From Hymenobacter tibetensis (lineage in GTDB: Bacteria > Bacteroidota > Bacteroidia > Cytophagales > Hymenobacteraceae): a DNA stretch of 64,000 bases. The notes below the pieces were generated by a model that searched no databases, was not told where the DNA came from, and saw only the letters and a program-made list of their open reading frames with translations. The position numbers and the translations under genes are program-made. Of this stretch, positions 50,493 to 59,328 are shown one piece after another; position 1 is the first letter of the stretch; every line of letters starts with the position of its first letter. The stretch spans positions 5,449,001 to 5,513,000 of the forward strand of contig NZ_CP094669.1 in NCBI RefSeq assembly GCF_022827545.1. The letters run 5' to 3'.

Positions 50493-51731
50493 TTACTTGT
50501 TGGAACCGGCGTTGATCATGGCGCAGCGGAAACCAATGGTAGCCGTAGCAGAGTCTTCGCCCATGAAACGACGGGTACCTGGCGAGAGCCAGTAAGCTAC
50601 GTCGCGCCACGAACCACCTTTGTACACACGAACGTGGTCGTCGATGAGCGACTGGTAACCTTTCTTGTCATACTTCTCAGCTGGGTCAAGGAAGCCGTTC
50701 CGACGGAAGGGGTTCAAGTCTTCCACATCTTCAAACGAGAGCGGACGATAGATGTCCTGTACCCACTCGTTCACGTTGCCAGCCATGTTGTATAGGCCGT
50801 AGTCGTTCGGGGGATAGGCGTAGATGTATTCAGTAATCATGGCGCCGTCGTTCAGCGAGCCAGCAATACCGGCATAGTCACCGCGGCCACGCTTGAAGTT
50901 AGCCAGGAACTGGCCCATCTTGCCGCCATATGGGTTCCGCACTTGGCGGCCGTCCCATGGGTAAATGCGCTTGTTTTCCTGGTTTTCGTTGCCGGTTTCC
51001 TGGGTACCAATCAGGGCTTGAGCAGCATATTCCCACTCGGCCTCCGTAGGCAGGCGGTAGTTCGGTAGGGTGTTACCGTTTTCAATGGCAATGGCCGTGC
51101 CTTCTCCGTCGGTACCTTCAGCAGCTTCGCCACCTTTGTTCTTTTTCTTGAACAGGCCACCGCCGCCACCGCCGCCGCTTGCATTAGACGCAAGGGTTTC
51201 GTTCACCTTCGACGTCCGCCACGTGCAGTAGTCGTTGGCTTGCAACCAGCTTACACCCACCACTGGGAAGTAGCGGAAGCCGGGGTAGCGCAGATAGTAG
51301 TCTACGTACGGGTCGTTGAACGACAGCTCACGAGCCCACACAGTAGTGTCAGGCAAAGCCGACTGATAGAATTCCTCTGACGAGTCTTTCCGAACAAAGT
51401 GCAAATACTCCAACCAGTGAATGTTAGCTACCTCGGCTTCGTCCATGTAGAAAGAGGCGATGGTAACGGTACGCTCCACGTTGTCGTGGGTCATCGTTAC
51501 ATCTTCTTCCTGGGAGCCCAGCACCGTGCGGCCACCTTCAATGAAGACCAGGCCTGGACCTTCCGGAATGCCCTGATAATCGGCAACCTTCATGCCCTCT
51601 TCGGTATTGTACTCTATGCCCGTAGTTGAGCTGTACTTACCGGGTTTGGTAGCGGTGGGCGGACCGCCCTTGCAGGAAGCCAGAGCGCAGGCTCCTAAGA
51701 CCGCAAAACGCAGGTACTTGGAAAAATTCAT
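50493..51731 (-). CDS. gldJ: Gliding motility/T9SS lipoprotein GldJ
   Basis: 412 aa, lipobox ALASC with C20. The body is a formylglycine-generating-enzyme-like (sulfatase-modifying) domain: IPEGPGLVFIEGG, FYMDEAEVANIHWLEYLHF, ALPDTTVW, VVGVSWLQANDYCTWRT, YRLPTEAEWEYAA, MAGNVNEWVQD and the closing GFRCAMIN. The blocks around ALPDTTVW and DYYLRYPG fit GldJ rather than GldK, and no gldL-gldM-gldN genes follow, which also argues against GldK. A poly-Gly/Lys insert (about 180-200) splits the domain. GldJ is needed for gliding and stability of the secretion machine in Flavobacterium; whether this organism glides is unknown. It follows a PorP/SprF gene by 67 bp. Confidence 0.88.
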   Translation of the reverse strand: MNFSKYLRFAVLGACALASCKGGPPTATKPGKYSSTTGIEYNTEEGMKVADYQGIPEGPGLVFIEGGRTVLGSQEEDVTMTHDNVERTVTIASFYMDEAEVANIHWLEYLHFVRKDSSEEFYQSALPDTTVWARELSFNDPYVDYYLRYPGFRYFPVVGVSWLQANDYCTWRTSKVNETLASNASGGGGGGGLFKKKNKGGEAAEGTDGEGTAIAIENGNTLPNYRLPTEAEWEYAAQALIGTQETGNENQENKRIYPWDGRQVRNPYGGKMGQFLANFKRGRGDYAGIAGSLNDGAMITEYIYAYPPNDYGLYNMAGNVNEWVQDIYRPLSFEDVEDLNPFRRNGFLDPAEKYDKKGYQSLIDDHVRVYKGGSWRDVAYWLSPGTRRFMGEDSATATIGFRCAMINAGSNK

Positions 51732-51798
51732 GATTTAGTTTAAACTACCTGTAAAAAAAGACTTAGGACAAGGTAAGCTGCTGCAATAATACAAAAAT

Positions 51799-52845
51799 TC
51801 AAAATGCCGGACAAGGTGCCACCGGGTAATTCCGGCGTTTTAATCGGCGCCATGCGGCATCAAGCGAATCAAACGCACGAAGGGCCAAAGAAATTTCGTG
51901 CGCTCCACCTAATTCAGCACTTAACGCACTCAAACCAACGTCATACGCATAGCCCAAGCGAAAACTGCCTACGCTAACGCCCGCAATGGCCGTCAGAATC
52001 TGCTGGGGATTAGGAGCACCAGGCAACGGAATGCCGCGGTATACCACCCCGAGAGTAAGGGGCGTAATAGTACCATAAAGTCCAGCTTCCACCCGCTCTG
52101 AACCACCTTGCCGCACGTAATGCATGGTAGGAGTCAGGCTCACTTCTCGCTCTTGCTGCTTCTCGCTAGTACGCAGAAAATAATGCTTGTAGCCGGTGCT
52201 CAACTCGTAGCGCAATGGCAAACTGGCTTGCGTATTGAATCCCAAGTCGGGCTGATTGAGATGCTGCCCAGCCACCGATACCCAAAACCGCTCACTGTAA
52301 AGCAATAAGCCTACCCCCACACTGGCGTAGCTGACGGGCCTGAAGTCGTTGATTTCACGCGTAGGCATGCTCGTTGAACCATCTTCTGAAAGCTGGTCGC
52401 CAAAAACCAAGTTGTCGTAGCTGACACGCTGGTTGCCGTAGCTAGCCCGCACACCCCCGCTGAATGCCAACTCTTTGGTTAGCCGGGTGTGATAGGCGTA
52501 AATACCTCCTACCTCGAAGCGGGTGTACCCAATGCCACCGGTCCGGTCGTGGTTGATCAACAAGCCAGCCGCATTGTGCTGATCCTTAAACCGGTAATCA
52601 GCAGCCAATTGACTGGTTTGGAAAGTGCCGGCTAAGGTTGGAAATTGGTTGCGGTAGCTCAACGTAACGCTGGCATCATCTAGCAGGCCAGCAAATGCTG
52701 GGTTCTGAAACAGACGATTGGCATAAGGCTGAGCGAAATACAAGTCTTGTGCAACGCCGGGCAACGACAGCGCCATAGCACCGGCTAGCAACGGCTGCCG
52801 AAGCGTACACTTCCTTGATTTCCTCCTTCCGATTGGCCCCATCAT
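51799..52845 (-). CDS. PorP/SprF family type IX secretion membrane protein
   Basis: 348 aa from the ATG at 52845, which opens a signal sequence ending near LLAGAMALSLPGVAQ; the longer frame to 52929 is less likely. The mature start DLYFAQPYANRLFQNPAFAG is the hallmark of PorP/SprF proteins, followed by about 14 barrel strands (SYRNQFPTLAG; GVRASYGNQRVSYDNLVFG). PorP/SprF are outer-membrane proteins linked to type IX secretion and adhesin display; many paralogues per genome exist, so the exact partner is open. Encoded directly before gldJ on the same strand. Confidence 0.88.
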   Translation of the reverse strand: MMGPIGRRKSRKCTLRQPLLAGAMALSLPGVAQDLYFAQPYANRLFQNPAFAGLLDDASVTLSYRNQFPTLAGTFQTSQLAADYRFKDQHNAAGLLINHDRTGGIGYTRFEVGGIYAYHTRLTKELAFSGGVRASYGNQRVSYDNLVFGDQLSEDGSTSMPTREINDFRPVSYASVGVGLLLYSERFWVSVAGQHLNQPDLGFNTQASLPLRYELSTGYKHYFLRTSEKQQEREVSLTPTMHYVRQGGSERVEAGLYGTITPLTLGVVYRGIPLPGAPNPQQILTAIAGVSVGSFRLGYAYDVGLSALSAELGGAHEISLALRAFDSLDAAWRRLKRRNYPVAPCPAF

Positions 52846-53267
52846 CAGCGTAATAAACGCACAACCGGCGGCGCGTAGTGCGTCGCCGGACTTGTTTGCA
52901 GAAACTAAATTGCTGAATTCCTTACGCATTAACAGAAAGTCGAGGTTCTAAATCGATGAGTGGGCTGGTTTTCTGGCCCAGCACCCCAGGCTTACAAGCC
53001 TGAGGCTGCTACTTTTGTATGGTTGCTCAGGGCTTTAGCGCGTGGTCTAAGGTAGGATGGCACCTGCTGTGTACCAAGTTTGTTCCGCAGACTGGCCGCT
53101 ACCCTTGTGGGTGGGAAGCACCGCTATACTACGGGCTGGCTCTTCACTCGTTGTATGGCTTAAATCCGTTCGTGAGCTGATAGCAGTTCTCCAATGGGCT
53201 TCCACCACCTGCTTTAGCTCGGTAGCTACTTCGCTGCAAAGCTCCAATAATTAAGTACTGAAAGTAT
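52846..53267. other. Intergenic region before the AsmA-like gene
   Basis: About 420 bp, divergent. No gene supported. A perfect TAnnTTTG element (TACTTTTG, 53010-53017, plus) without a matching -33 and a small palindrome CAGGCTT-AC-AAGCCTG (about 52987-53002) just before it are the only signals seen; they could regulate the AsmA-like gene. Confidence 0.4.
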
Positions 53268-56200
53268 ATGCGCAAATTCTGGATTGGACTGTTAGTTTTT
53301 CTGGTGGTGCTGGTGGCTGGTGTGGCCCTCACTCCCATTCTGTTCAAAGACAAAATCAAGCAGGCCCTCGATAAGCAGTTAGCTGAACGAGTGAATGCCA
53401 AGGTTCAGTACGACCCCAAGAACGTCAGTCTTAGCCTGTTCAGTAGCTTCCCCGACTTGGCTTTGGGCATTGATGAGCTGCGCGTGATTGGGCAAGACTC
53501 GTTTGCGCGCGACACACTGGCTTACCTGCCTTCCTTTCGGGTGGGCCTAGACTTGATGAGCGTGGTGCGGGGCAGTACCATCAAAATCAACAGCGTAGCC
53601 TTAGACCAGCCCGACATCAGCGTGAAAGTGCTGAAGAGCGGCCTGGCCAACTACGATATTATGGTTTCCGACTCGGCAGCAGCGGCCAAAGGCCAGGATA
53701 CCAGCCAGGTGAGTTTGGCCATCAAGGGGTGGGAAGTGAAGGATGGGCACGTGCGCTACGAGGACCGGACGCTGCCCTTTAGCATGGAGCTACGGAGCCT
53801 CAACCACACAGGCTCCGGCGACTTTGCCCGCAATGTGTTCGACATGGAAAGTGCAACCCGTGCCGAGCAATTCTCCATGACGTATGCCGGCACCGAGTAT
53901 GTAAGCAAAAAGAAGCTAACGGCCGACGTAACCATGGCCATGGACCTCGATAAAATGTTGTTCACCTTCAAGGACAACAAGGTGCAGCTCAATGACTTCC
54001 CTGCCTCGTTCCAAGGTTCTATCGGGCTGCCCAACGCTACCGATATCACCTATGACCTGACGTTCAAGGCTCTGGAAACCGACTTCAAGAACATTCTAAG
54101 CTTGGTTCCGGGAGTGTACACTGCGCAGTTTAAAGATGTGGAAGCAGGCGGCTTGGTAGCTTTTGATGGCTACTACAAAGGCGTGCAGAACGACGTGAAA
54201 ATGCCCGGCTACGGCGTGAACCTGCAAGTGAAAAACGGCATGTTCCACTATCCGCAGCTGCCGCAGGCGGCCAAGAACATCAACGTAAATATGGTGGTGG
54301 ACAACCCTTCTGGCTTCACCAACAACGTGAAGGTGAACGTAAAGCAGTTCCACCTAGACTTGGGCCCCAACCCTGTTGACGGCAACGTGGCTATTGACGG
54401 CTTGGAGCCCATGAAAGTGGATGGCCGCGTGAAAGCCAACGTAGATCTGGCCGAGATGATGAAGGTGTATCCGGTGCAAGACCTAGCCCTCCGGGGCAAG
54501 CTGTTTGTAGATGGCACGGCCAAAGGCACTTACTCCAGCACGCAGATGCCGGTGGTGCAAGCCAAAATGAACCTGACCAACGGCTACGTGAAGTCCAAGC
54601 AGTTTCCGGCTCCCATCGAGAACCTGGCTGTAACGGGCACAGTGCTCAACCCTACCGGCCAGCTCAACGACACGCGCGTAGATATTTCCAATTTCCGCAT
54701 GCTGCTGGATGGTGAGCCGTTGGAGGGCCGTGTGGCTACCCAGGGCGTAGACAAGCTGCGCTTCGACGCCGATGTGAAAGGCATAGTAGACCTAACCAAG
54801 CTCACCAAAATATTCCCGCTGGAAGGCATGACCGTAACGGGCCGCCTCAACGGCAACGTGGCCGCCAGAGGCAACATGGCTGACATTGAAGCTGGCCGCT
54901 ACCAAACGGTGGTGGCCTCAGGTACGGTGAATGCGCAGAACATCACCTACAAGAGCCCCGACTTGCCACAGGGTATGAAGGTAACCAAGGCCACTGCCAC
55001 CTTCAACAACGACAAGATTGTGTTGGAAGACATGAATGGGTTTGTGGGCTCATCCGACATAGCGGCGGCAGGTACTATCTCTAATTATATGGGCTACCTG
55101 TTCGTGCCAGGTCAGCCATTGCGCGGCAACCTCACGGTGAATTCGCAGCGGTTCAACATGAACGAGTGGATGGTGGATGAAGTGAGTGAAAAGCCTACTC
55201 CGGGTGCTACTGCCGCCACCAAAGCTCCCGCTACTACCACCAAGGCCGACGGTGTACTGCAAATTCCGAAAGAGTTCGACCTGACCCTGAACACTAGCGT
55301 GGGCCAAGTGATTTACGACAACCTGAAGCTAGAGAACGTGAAGGGCACGGTCGGCGTGCGCAACGAAACGGCCACGTTGCAGGGGCTTACCTTCAACACG
55401 TTAGGCGGCTCGTTTGCCACCAACGGCTCGTATAGCAGCAAGGACTTGGCGCATCCAAAGTTTGATTTCGGGCTTAATATCAAGAACCTGAACTTCCAAA
55501 ACGCCTTCAATGCCTTCAACTCCGTGCGCGCCATGGTGCCGCTGGCCGACAACTTGGAAGGTATTTTCTCGACCAATTTCAACGTGAGCGGCGAAATGGG
55601 ACCCGATATGATGCCCAACTACAGCACCCTTACCGGCAAAGGGCTATTTGAAGTTGTACGGGCGGCAGTGAGTGGCTCGCCAGTACTCACTAAAATCAGC
55701 AGCCTCACCCAATTTCAGGAGTTGAAGAATTTCGCTGTGAACAACAAAGATGTGGCGGCGGAAATCATCAACGGCAACTTTATCGTGAAGCCGTTTGAGG
55801 TGAACGTAGGCGAAATCAAGATGACCGTGGGTGGCTCCAACAACATCAGTAGCGGCGGGCTGGAGTACGTGACGGCCCTGAACGTGCCCACGGGCAAGCT
55901 TGGTAACCAGCTCAATAGCCAACTTACGCGCCTTACCGGTGTGCAAAATCTGCAAGGCACCGAACGGGTAACCCTTGGCCTCAACATTGGGGGTACCGCC
56001 AGCAGCCCCATCGTCAAGCTGGCGTCCGGCAGCGTGAAGGCGCAGGCCAAAGACTTGGTAACCAACATTGTTCAGGCCAAAGTAGATGGCGCCAAATTGC
56101 AGTTGCAAGCTCGCGCCAAAGTGGCGCAAGACAGCCTCCAACGCGAGGTGCAGCGCAAACAGCTAGAACTACAGGCCAAGGCGCAGCAGGAAGTGGAGAA

Positions 56201-56336
56201 GAAAAGACTGGAACTGGAATCCAAGGCGAAGCAAGGGCTCAACAACTTACTTTTTGGCAAACCGAAAGCAAAACCGGCCCCAACTCCTGTGGAGCCAACC
56301 CCTACTCCGACGGATAGCACAAAATCCAGTCAATAG
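53268..56336 (+). CDS. Large AsmA-like (TamB/AsmA superfamily) protein
   Basis: 1022 aa. One N-terminal helix (about 4-24) is followed by the AsmA signature region (KIKQALDKQLAERVNAKVQY; LSLFSSFPDLALGIDELRV) and several hundred residues of beta-rich repeats (LEGRVATQGVDKLRFDADVKG and similar), the expected long beta-groove that moves or organises lipids between membranes. The C-terminal 100 residues are a charged coiled coil (AKVAQDSLQREVQRKQLELQ) and a Pro/Thr tail. It should be anchored in the inner membrane and extend into the periplasm, acting in outer-membrane lipid homeostasis; this is family knowledge. Unusually for the family, the coiled-coil tail is prominent. Confidence 0.88.
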   Translation: MRKFWIGLLVFLVVLVAGVALTPILFKDKIKQALDKQLAERVNAKVQYDPKNVSLSLFSSFPDLALGIDELRVIGQDSFARDTLAYLPSFRVGLDLMSVVRGSTIKINSVALDQPDISVKVLKSGLANYDIMVSDSAAAAKGQDTSQVSLAIKGWEVKDGHVRYEDRTLPFSMELRSLNHTGSGDFARNVFDMESATRAEQFSMTYAGTEYVSKKKLTADVTMAMDLDKMLFTFKDNKVQLNDFPASFQGSIGLPNATDITYDLTFKALETDFKNILSLVPGVYTAQFKDVEAGGLVAFDGYYKGVQNDVKMPGYGVNLQVKNGMFHYPQLPQAAKNINVNMVVDNPSGFTNNVKVNVKQFHLDLGPNPVDGNVAIDGLEPMKVDGRVKANVDLAEMMKVYPVQDLALRGKLFVDGTAKGTYSSTQMPVVQAKMNLTNGYVKSKQFPAPIENLAVTGTVLNPTGQLNDTRVDISNFRMLLDGEPLEGRVATQGVDKLRFDADVKGIVDLTKLTKIFPLEGMTVTGRLNGNVAARGNMADIEAGRYQTVVASGTVNAQNITYKSPDLPQGMKVTKATATFNNDKIVLEDMNGFVGSSDIAAAGTISNYMGYLFVPGQPLRGNLTVNSQRFNMNEWMVDEVSEKPTPGATAATKAPATTTKADGVLQIPKEFDLTLNTSVGQVIYDNLKLENVKGTVGVRNETATLQGLTFNTLGGSFATNGSYSSKDLAHPKFDFGLNIKNLNFQNAFNAFNSVRAMVPLADNLEGIFSTNFNVSGEMGPDMMPNYSTLTGKGLFEVVRAAVSGSPVLTKISSLTQFQELKNFAVNNKDVAAEIINGNFIVKPFEVNVGEIKMTVGGSNNISSGGLEYVTALNVPTGKLGNQLNSQLTRLTGVQNLQGTERVTLGLNIGGTASSPIVKLASGSVKAQAKDLVTNIVQAKVDGAKLQLQARAKVAQDSLQREVQRKQLELQAKAQQEVEKKRLELESKAKQGLNNLLFGKPKAKPAPTPVEPTPTPTDSTKSSQ

Positions 56337-56346
56337 AATTTTTTCG

Positions 56347-56354
56347 TAATTTTG
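56347..56354 (+). promoter_or_regulatory. Candidate -7 element for the DUF4382 gene
   Basis: TAATTTTG, a full match to TAnnTTTG, 97 bp before the DUF4382 ATG; no TTG at the -33 distance. Confidence 0.35.
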
Positions 56355-56384
56355 AGAGGCATATAGGCACGCTTGTTGCGTGTT

Positions 56385-56435
56385 GCGGAGTAGCTCGACT
56401 GCCTACCTAGGCACTCAGTTACTCCGCTTCCTTTT
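56385..56435 (+). terminator. Leader hairpin with T-run (terminator or attenuator)
   Basis: GCGGAGTA (56385-56392) pairs with TACTCCGC (56420-56427) and encloses a second palindrome TGCCTA-CC-TAGGCA. A TTCCTTTTT run follows. It could end the AsmA-like transcript or, since a -7 element lies upstream of it, act inside the DUF4382 leader. Confidence 0.5.
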
Positions 56436-56450
56436 TCTCATTTATATTTT

Positions 56451-57284
56451 ATGAAACCGCTTCAATTTTTACCTCTTGCCCTCCTAACTACTTTGGCTTT
56501 TGCAAGCTGCAGCAAAGATGAAGAATCTTCGAAACTGGAAGTGCGGCTTATGGATGCTCCCGGTGACTTCCAGAAAGTGGTGCTCGATGTACAACAGATT
56601 GAAGTTCATTTGAAGGAAGAAAACGATCCTGAAGGGTGGAAGCTGCTTCCTTTCAGCGCCCAGGATATCAACGTATTGGATTATGTAAACGGTCGTTCGG
56701 CGTTATTGGTGAGCACCGATTTCGAGCCTGGCGCCCTCAAGGAAATTCGCTTGAAGCTTGGCCCTAATAGCTACGTTATCGGCCGTGATGAGCAGCGCTA
56801 CGAACTCAAAACACCCAGCGGACAAACCTCGGGCGTTAAGTTGAAGCTCGCTAATGTGGCAGTGCAGGAACATCAGAAATTTCAGTTGCTGCTTGATTTC
56901 GACGTGGCCAAGTCGGTGGTGGAGCGCGGCAACTGGCGCCCCAGCAACGATAAGAAAGAGCGGTACCTGCTGAAGCCCGTCATTCGGGTGGTTACCCAGG
57001 AGTTGCGGGCTGCTCTGCGGGGCTCCGTTACACCGGTAGCGGCCAAGCCACAGGTGCTGGCTATCCGTTCGTCTATCACGCCAGCCGACACCTTCAGCAC
57101 AGCAGCGGATGCAACTACCGGAGCGTTCCTTTTCAGCGGCTTGCCAGCTGGTACCTATCGGGTGGAGTTTTTCCCTACTACCTCGGCCCCAACTGGCCAG
57201 GCACCTTACAAAGTGGTATCCGTGCCTAACAAGTCTGTTGTCAACGACCAGACGCTCGACCTCGGCCAGATCAAGCTCGACTAA
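56451..57284 (+). CDS. DUF4382 domain lipoprotein
   Basis: 277 aa, lipobox FASC (C20). The mature protein starts KLEVRLMDAPGDFQKVVLDVQQIEVHL, the hallmark of DUF4382, with a beta-sandwich of about 150 residues. A C-terminal region about 190-277 is carboxypeptidase-regulatory-like (SGLPAGTYRVEFFPT). DUF4382 proteins are exported and uncharacterised; surface carbohydrate or peptide interaction is often guessed. Ends at a hairpin facing the thioredoxin-like gene. Confidence 0.88.
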   Translation: MKPLQFLPLALLTTLAFASCSKDEESSKLEVRLMDAPGDFQKVVLDVQQIEVHLKEENDPEGWKLLPFSAQDINVLDYVNGRSALLVSTDFEPGALKEIRLKLGPNSYVIGRDEQRYELKTPSGQTSGVKLKLANVAVQEHQKFQLLLDFDVAKSVVERGNWRPSNDKKERYLLKPVIRVVTQELRAALRGSVTPVAAKPQVLAIRSSITPADTFSTAADATTGAFLFSGLPAGTYRVEFFPTTSAPTGQAPYKVVSVPNKSVVNDQTLDLGQIKLD

Positions 57285-57305
57285 TTAGCGCACATGCAGC
57301 CAACC

Positions 57306-57344
57306 AAAAAGCCTCAGCTCTACTGTATAGGCTGGGGCTTTTTT
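57306..57344. terminator. Bidirectional terminator
   Basis: AAAAAGCCTCAGC (57306-57318) pairs with GCTGGGGCTTTTT (57331-57343), one G-T wobble, A5/T6 flanks, between the convergent DUF4382 and thioredoxin-like genes. Confidence 0.8.
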
Positions 57345-57361
57345 ATGTTTGTTAAAGCTGG

Positions 57362-57982
57362 TTATTGCAACCCTTGCACTAGCGCTAAAAGCTCTTGCTG
57401 AGTGGCTTGCGTTTTGTCATGGGCATACCAAGCATGAATCTTCTCAGCATATTCCTCGTGGGTAGCGCCCTTGGCCTTTAGTTCCAGCAGCAGGGTTTGT
57501 GCCTGCGTTGGGCGTGGGCCCCATTGGGCGGCCTCCGTGAACGTATCGGCATGCAACACCACTAGCTTTGGAATAGAGCGGGTACCGTTGGTGAGGTATC
57601 GGTCTATCAAGTCGAGGTTTTCGTCGCGGAGCAGGTAATGGGTTGTGAGTTTGCCGCCACTGGCTTGGGCAGCGGCTTCCAGCACTGGCACAATTTGCGC
57701 AGCGTCGCCGCACCACCCTTCGGTGATAACCAGGCCAATGTACTGCTGGCGCAAATTGGTTAGGGCCGCTTGCAGTTCGGGTAGCACGCGCACCGTTTTG
57801 TCTATGCGCTGCATGCGCTGCACGTTAAGGCGCGTGTATTCAGTTAGCTGATCGGACTGCTGTGGGCCAGTGGTTTTATTCTCTGTAAGCAGGTCGTTTA
57901 TTAATTGGCGGTAGCTAGCGTACGTATAGGCCGCCTGTAGGCGCTCGGGAGTCAGGACGGGGGCAACCAAGGAATTAGGCAT
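57362..57982 (-). CDS. Thioredoxin-fold protein with WCGD active site
   Basis: 206 aa, soluble. The thioredoxin domain holds VITEGWCGDAAQIVPVLEAA at the place of WCGPC, so the resolving cysteine is Asp and only one cysteine remains. The cis-Pro block SIPKLVV is present, followed by a helical C-terminus. Such single-Cys thioredoxin-like proteins are widespread in Bacteroidota; they cannot do ordinary disulfide exchange and may act with a monothiol mechanism or as a binder. No operon partner. Confidence 0.85.
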   Translation of the reverse strand: MPNSLVAPVLTPERLQAAYTYASYRQLINDLLTENKTTGPQQSDQLTEYTRLNVQRMQRIDKTVRVLPELQAALTNLRQQYIGLVITEGWCGDAAQIVPVLEAAAQASGGKLTTHYLLRDENLDLIDRYLTNGTRSIPKLVVLHADTFTEAAQWGPRPTQAQTLLLELKAKGATHEEYAEKIHAWYAHDKTQATQQELLALVQGLQ

Positions 57983-58023
57983 ACGAGTGGAAGTTGTGAA
58001 AACTTGATACAGCTACAACAAAC

Positions 58024-58071
58024 AAAATCCCTTTTCGGTGGCCATTCGAGGCAATACCGAAAAGGGATTTT
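58024..58071 (-). terminator. Hairpin between DinB and thioredoxin-like genes
   Basis: Perfect 16-bp stem (58024-58039 with 58056-58071) and a 16-nt loop. It follows the stop of the DinB gene (58090) on the minus strand and ends in TTTT there. Confidence 0.75.
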
Positions 58072-58089
58072 CCCAAAATATTCAGAGGC

Positions 58090-58593
58090 CTACAAACTCG
58101 GGGCGTCGGCTAAAGCGGCCTTAGCCGACAACTCGCGGCAATACGTAATGAAATCGGTGTTGATGGGCTCTAGGCCCGCCGCTCGCAGCTCTTTGGCTAC
58201 TTGGGCGCGGTGGTAGTTGGCGTGTACCGGCACGTGCGTGAAAATATCAGACACTTGGCTGGTATAGGTTTCGCCAATGGAGTTGGTGTACGAAATCAGG
58301 CGTTGTAACTCCGCTTCATCTGCGTTGATAACGTACTGATGAAACCGGTCGGAAGTCTGTTCGTGCCAGTGGTGTAGCGTGGCGAGGTCGTGCTCCTGCC
58401 ATACTTTCACGGGGCTAGGCGTGGCGGTGAGGCGGCCTAACCAAATGGCTTGCGCATTCAAAACGTGGCTAAACAAACGGAGGGCACCAGTTGGCAGCGT
58501 AGCCCCACCGGCTACAAGGTGGTCGAGGTGGTCGAGCAGGGTGGCGTTGGCCCACACGTTGTAGGCCCCCAGCTTTTCATTGGTGTTGATCAT
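58090..58593 (-). CDS. DinB family protein
   Basis: 167 aa, four-helix bundle type. Metal-binding histidines fit the DinB/YfiT pattern: H48 (LFSHVLNAQAIW), H125 region and H129 (IFTHVPVHANYHRAQV). The family contains metal-dependent thiol transferases such as bacillithiol transferases; members in Bacteroidota are usually unassigned. Begins MINTNEKLGAYNVWANATLL, typical of the family. No operon relation seen. Confidence 0.88.
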   Translation of the reverse strand: MINTNEKLGAYNVWANATLLDHLDHLVAGGATLPTGALRLFSHVLNAQAIWLGRLTATPSPVKVWQEHDLATLHHWHEQTSDRFHQYVINADEAELQRLISYTNSIGETYTSQVSDIFTHVPVHANYHRAQVAKELRAAGLEPINTDFITYCRELSAKAALADAPSL

Positions 58594-58667
58594 GATGCTG
58601 TTATGAATGATAGTAGGTGATATGTGCCGCAGTGCGCCGCAAGATATACTCCATTAGCGTCTGCTCC

Positions 58668-59141
58668 CTATTGGCGGGCGTCTTGCCAGACCAACCGCTC
58701 TTCAGTACGGTGCTTAGTGAAGTACCGGCAGTTTCCGTCGCCTTTGCCCGTGATGCCGCCTTCGGGGTGGCAAATGAGTTTGCCGTTTTTGTCGTAGAGG
58801 TTGGTGTATTGGTCGCAGCAGCCCAGGGTTTCGTAGTACACCACTTGGTCTTCGAAGCGGTACCGCATAATACGAGCCGCCGGATTCTGAGGGGGCTCTG
58901 CTGAAAGCTTTTGGATGCGCTCTTCCAACCAACCAGGGCGGGAAGTGGTGTCAAACTGCACCATTGTGCCGTTGGGTACAGGGGTAGTGGTATTCTTGGC
59001 AACAGGAGTCGGGGTCGACGTAATACCTGTGTTTCCTCCGGCGGGCGTATCCGTGGGGGTGGTTAGTACCACATTTTGCTGGCAAGCCACTCCGCAGAGC
59101 AACACCACTACCGGCACCAACCGAAACAAAGAAGAGCGCAT
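58668..59141 (-). CDS. Small lipoprotein with Cys-rich C-terminus (DUF6970-like)
   Basis: 157 aa from the ATG at 59141; signal with lipobox GVAC (C20). A Thr/Pro-rich linker follows (about 22-55). The C-terminal domain (about 65-157) has the block DQVVYYETLGCCDQYTNLYD, then KLICHPEGGITGKGDGNC, with four cysteines likely forming disulfides. I recall this domain as DUF6970, Bacteroidota-specific and uncharacterised. An upstream frame extension (to 59180) lacks the signal logic. A single-gene unit. Confidence 0.75.
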   Translation of the reverse strand: MRSSLFRLVPVVVLLCGVACQQNVVLTTPTDTPAGGNTGITSTPTPVAKNTTTPVPNGTMVQFDTTSRPGWLEERIQKLSAEPPQNPAARIMRYRFEDQVVYYETLGCCDQYTNLYDKNGKLICHPEGGITGKGDGNCRYFTKHRTEERLVWQDARQ

Positions 59142-59328
59142 AAGGCTAAGGGAAGAAAACGCGAAAGTAAGCAGGCGCACCTAAAGCGGGAGCCCAACCG
59201 TCCGCTTACGTCAGTTGTGAGTTGCCAGTTATGAGCAGCCTGTTACCAGTTGGTGGTAAGGAGTGGCTGATAGATTGCGTCTGCTTGACTGATACCTCGC
59301 ATCTAACTGCTGGCAATCGATAACCGGC

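Noticed and set aside
50493..51731. GldK instead of GldJ
   Set aside because: Internal blocks fit GldJ and no gldL, gldM or gldN genes follow.
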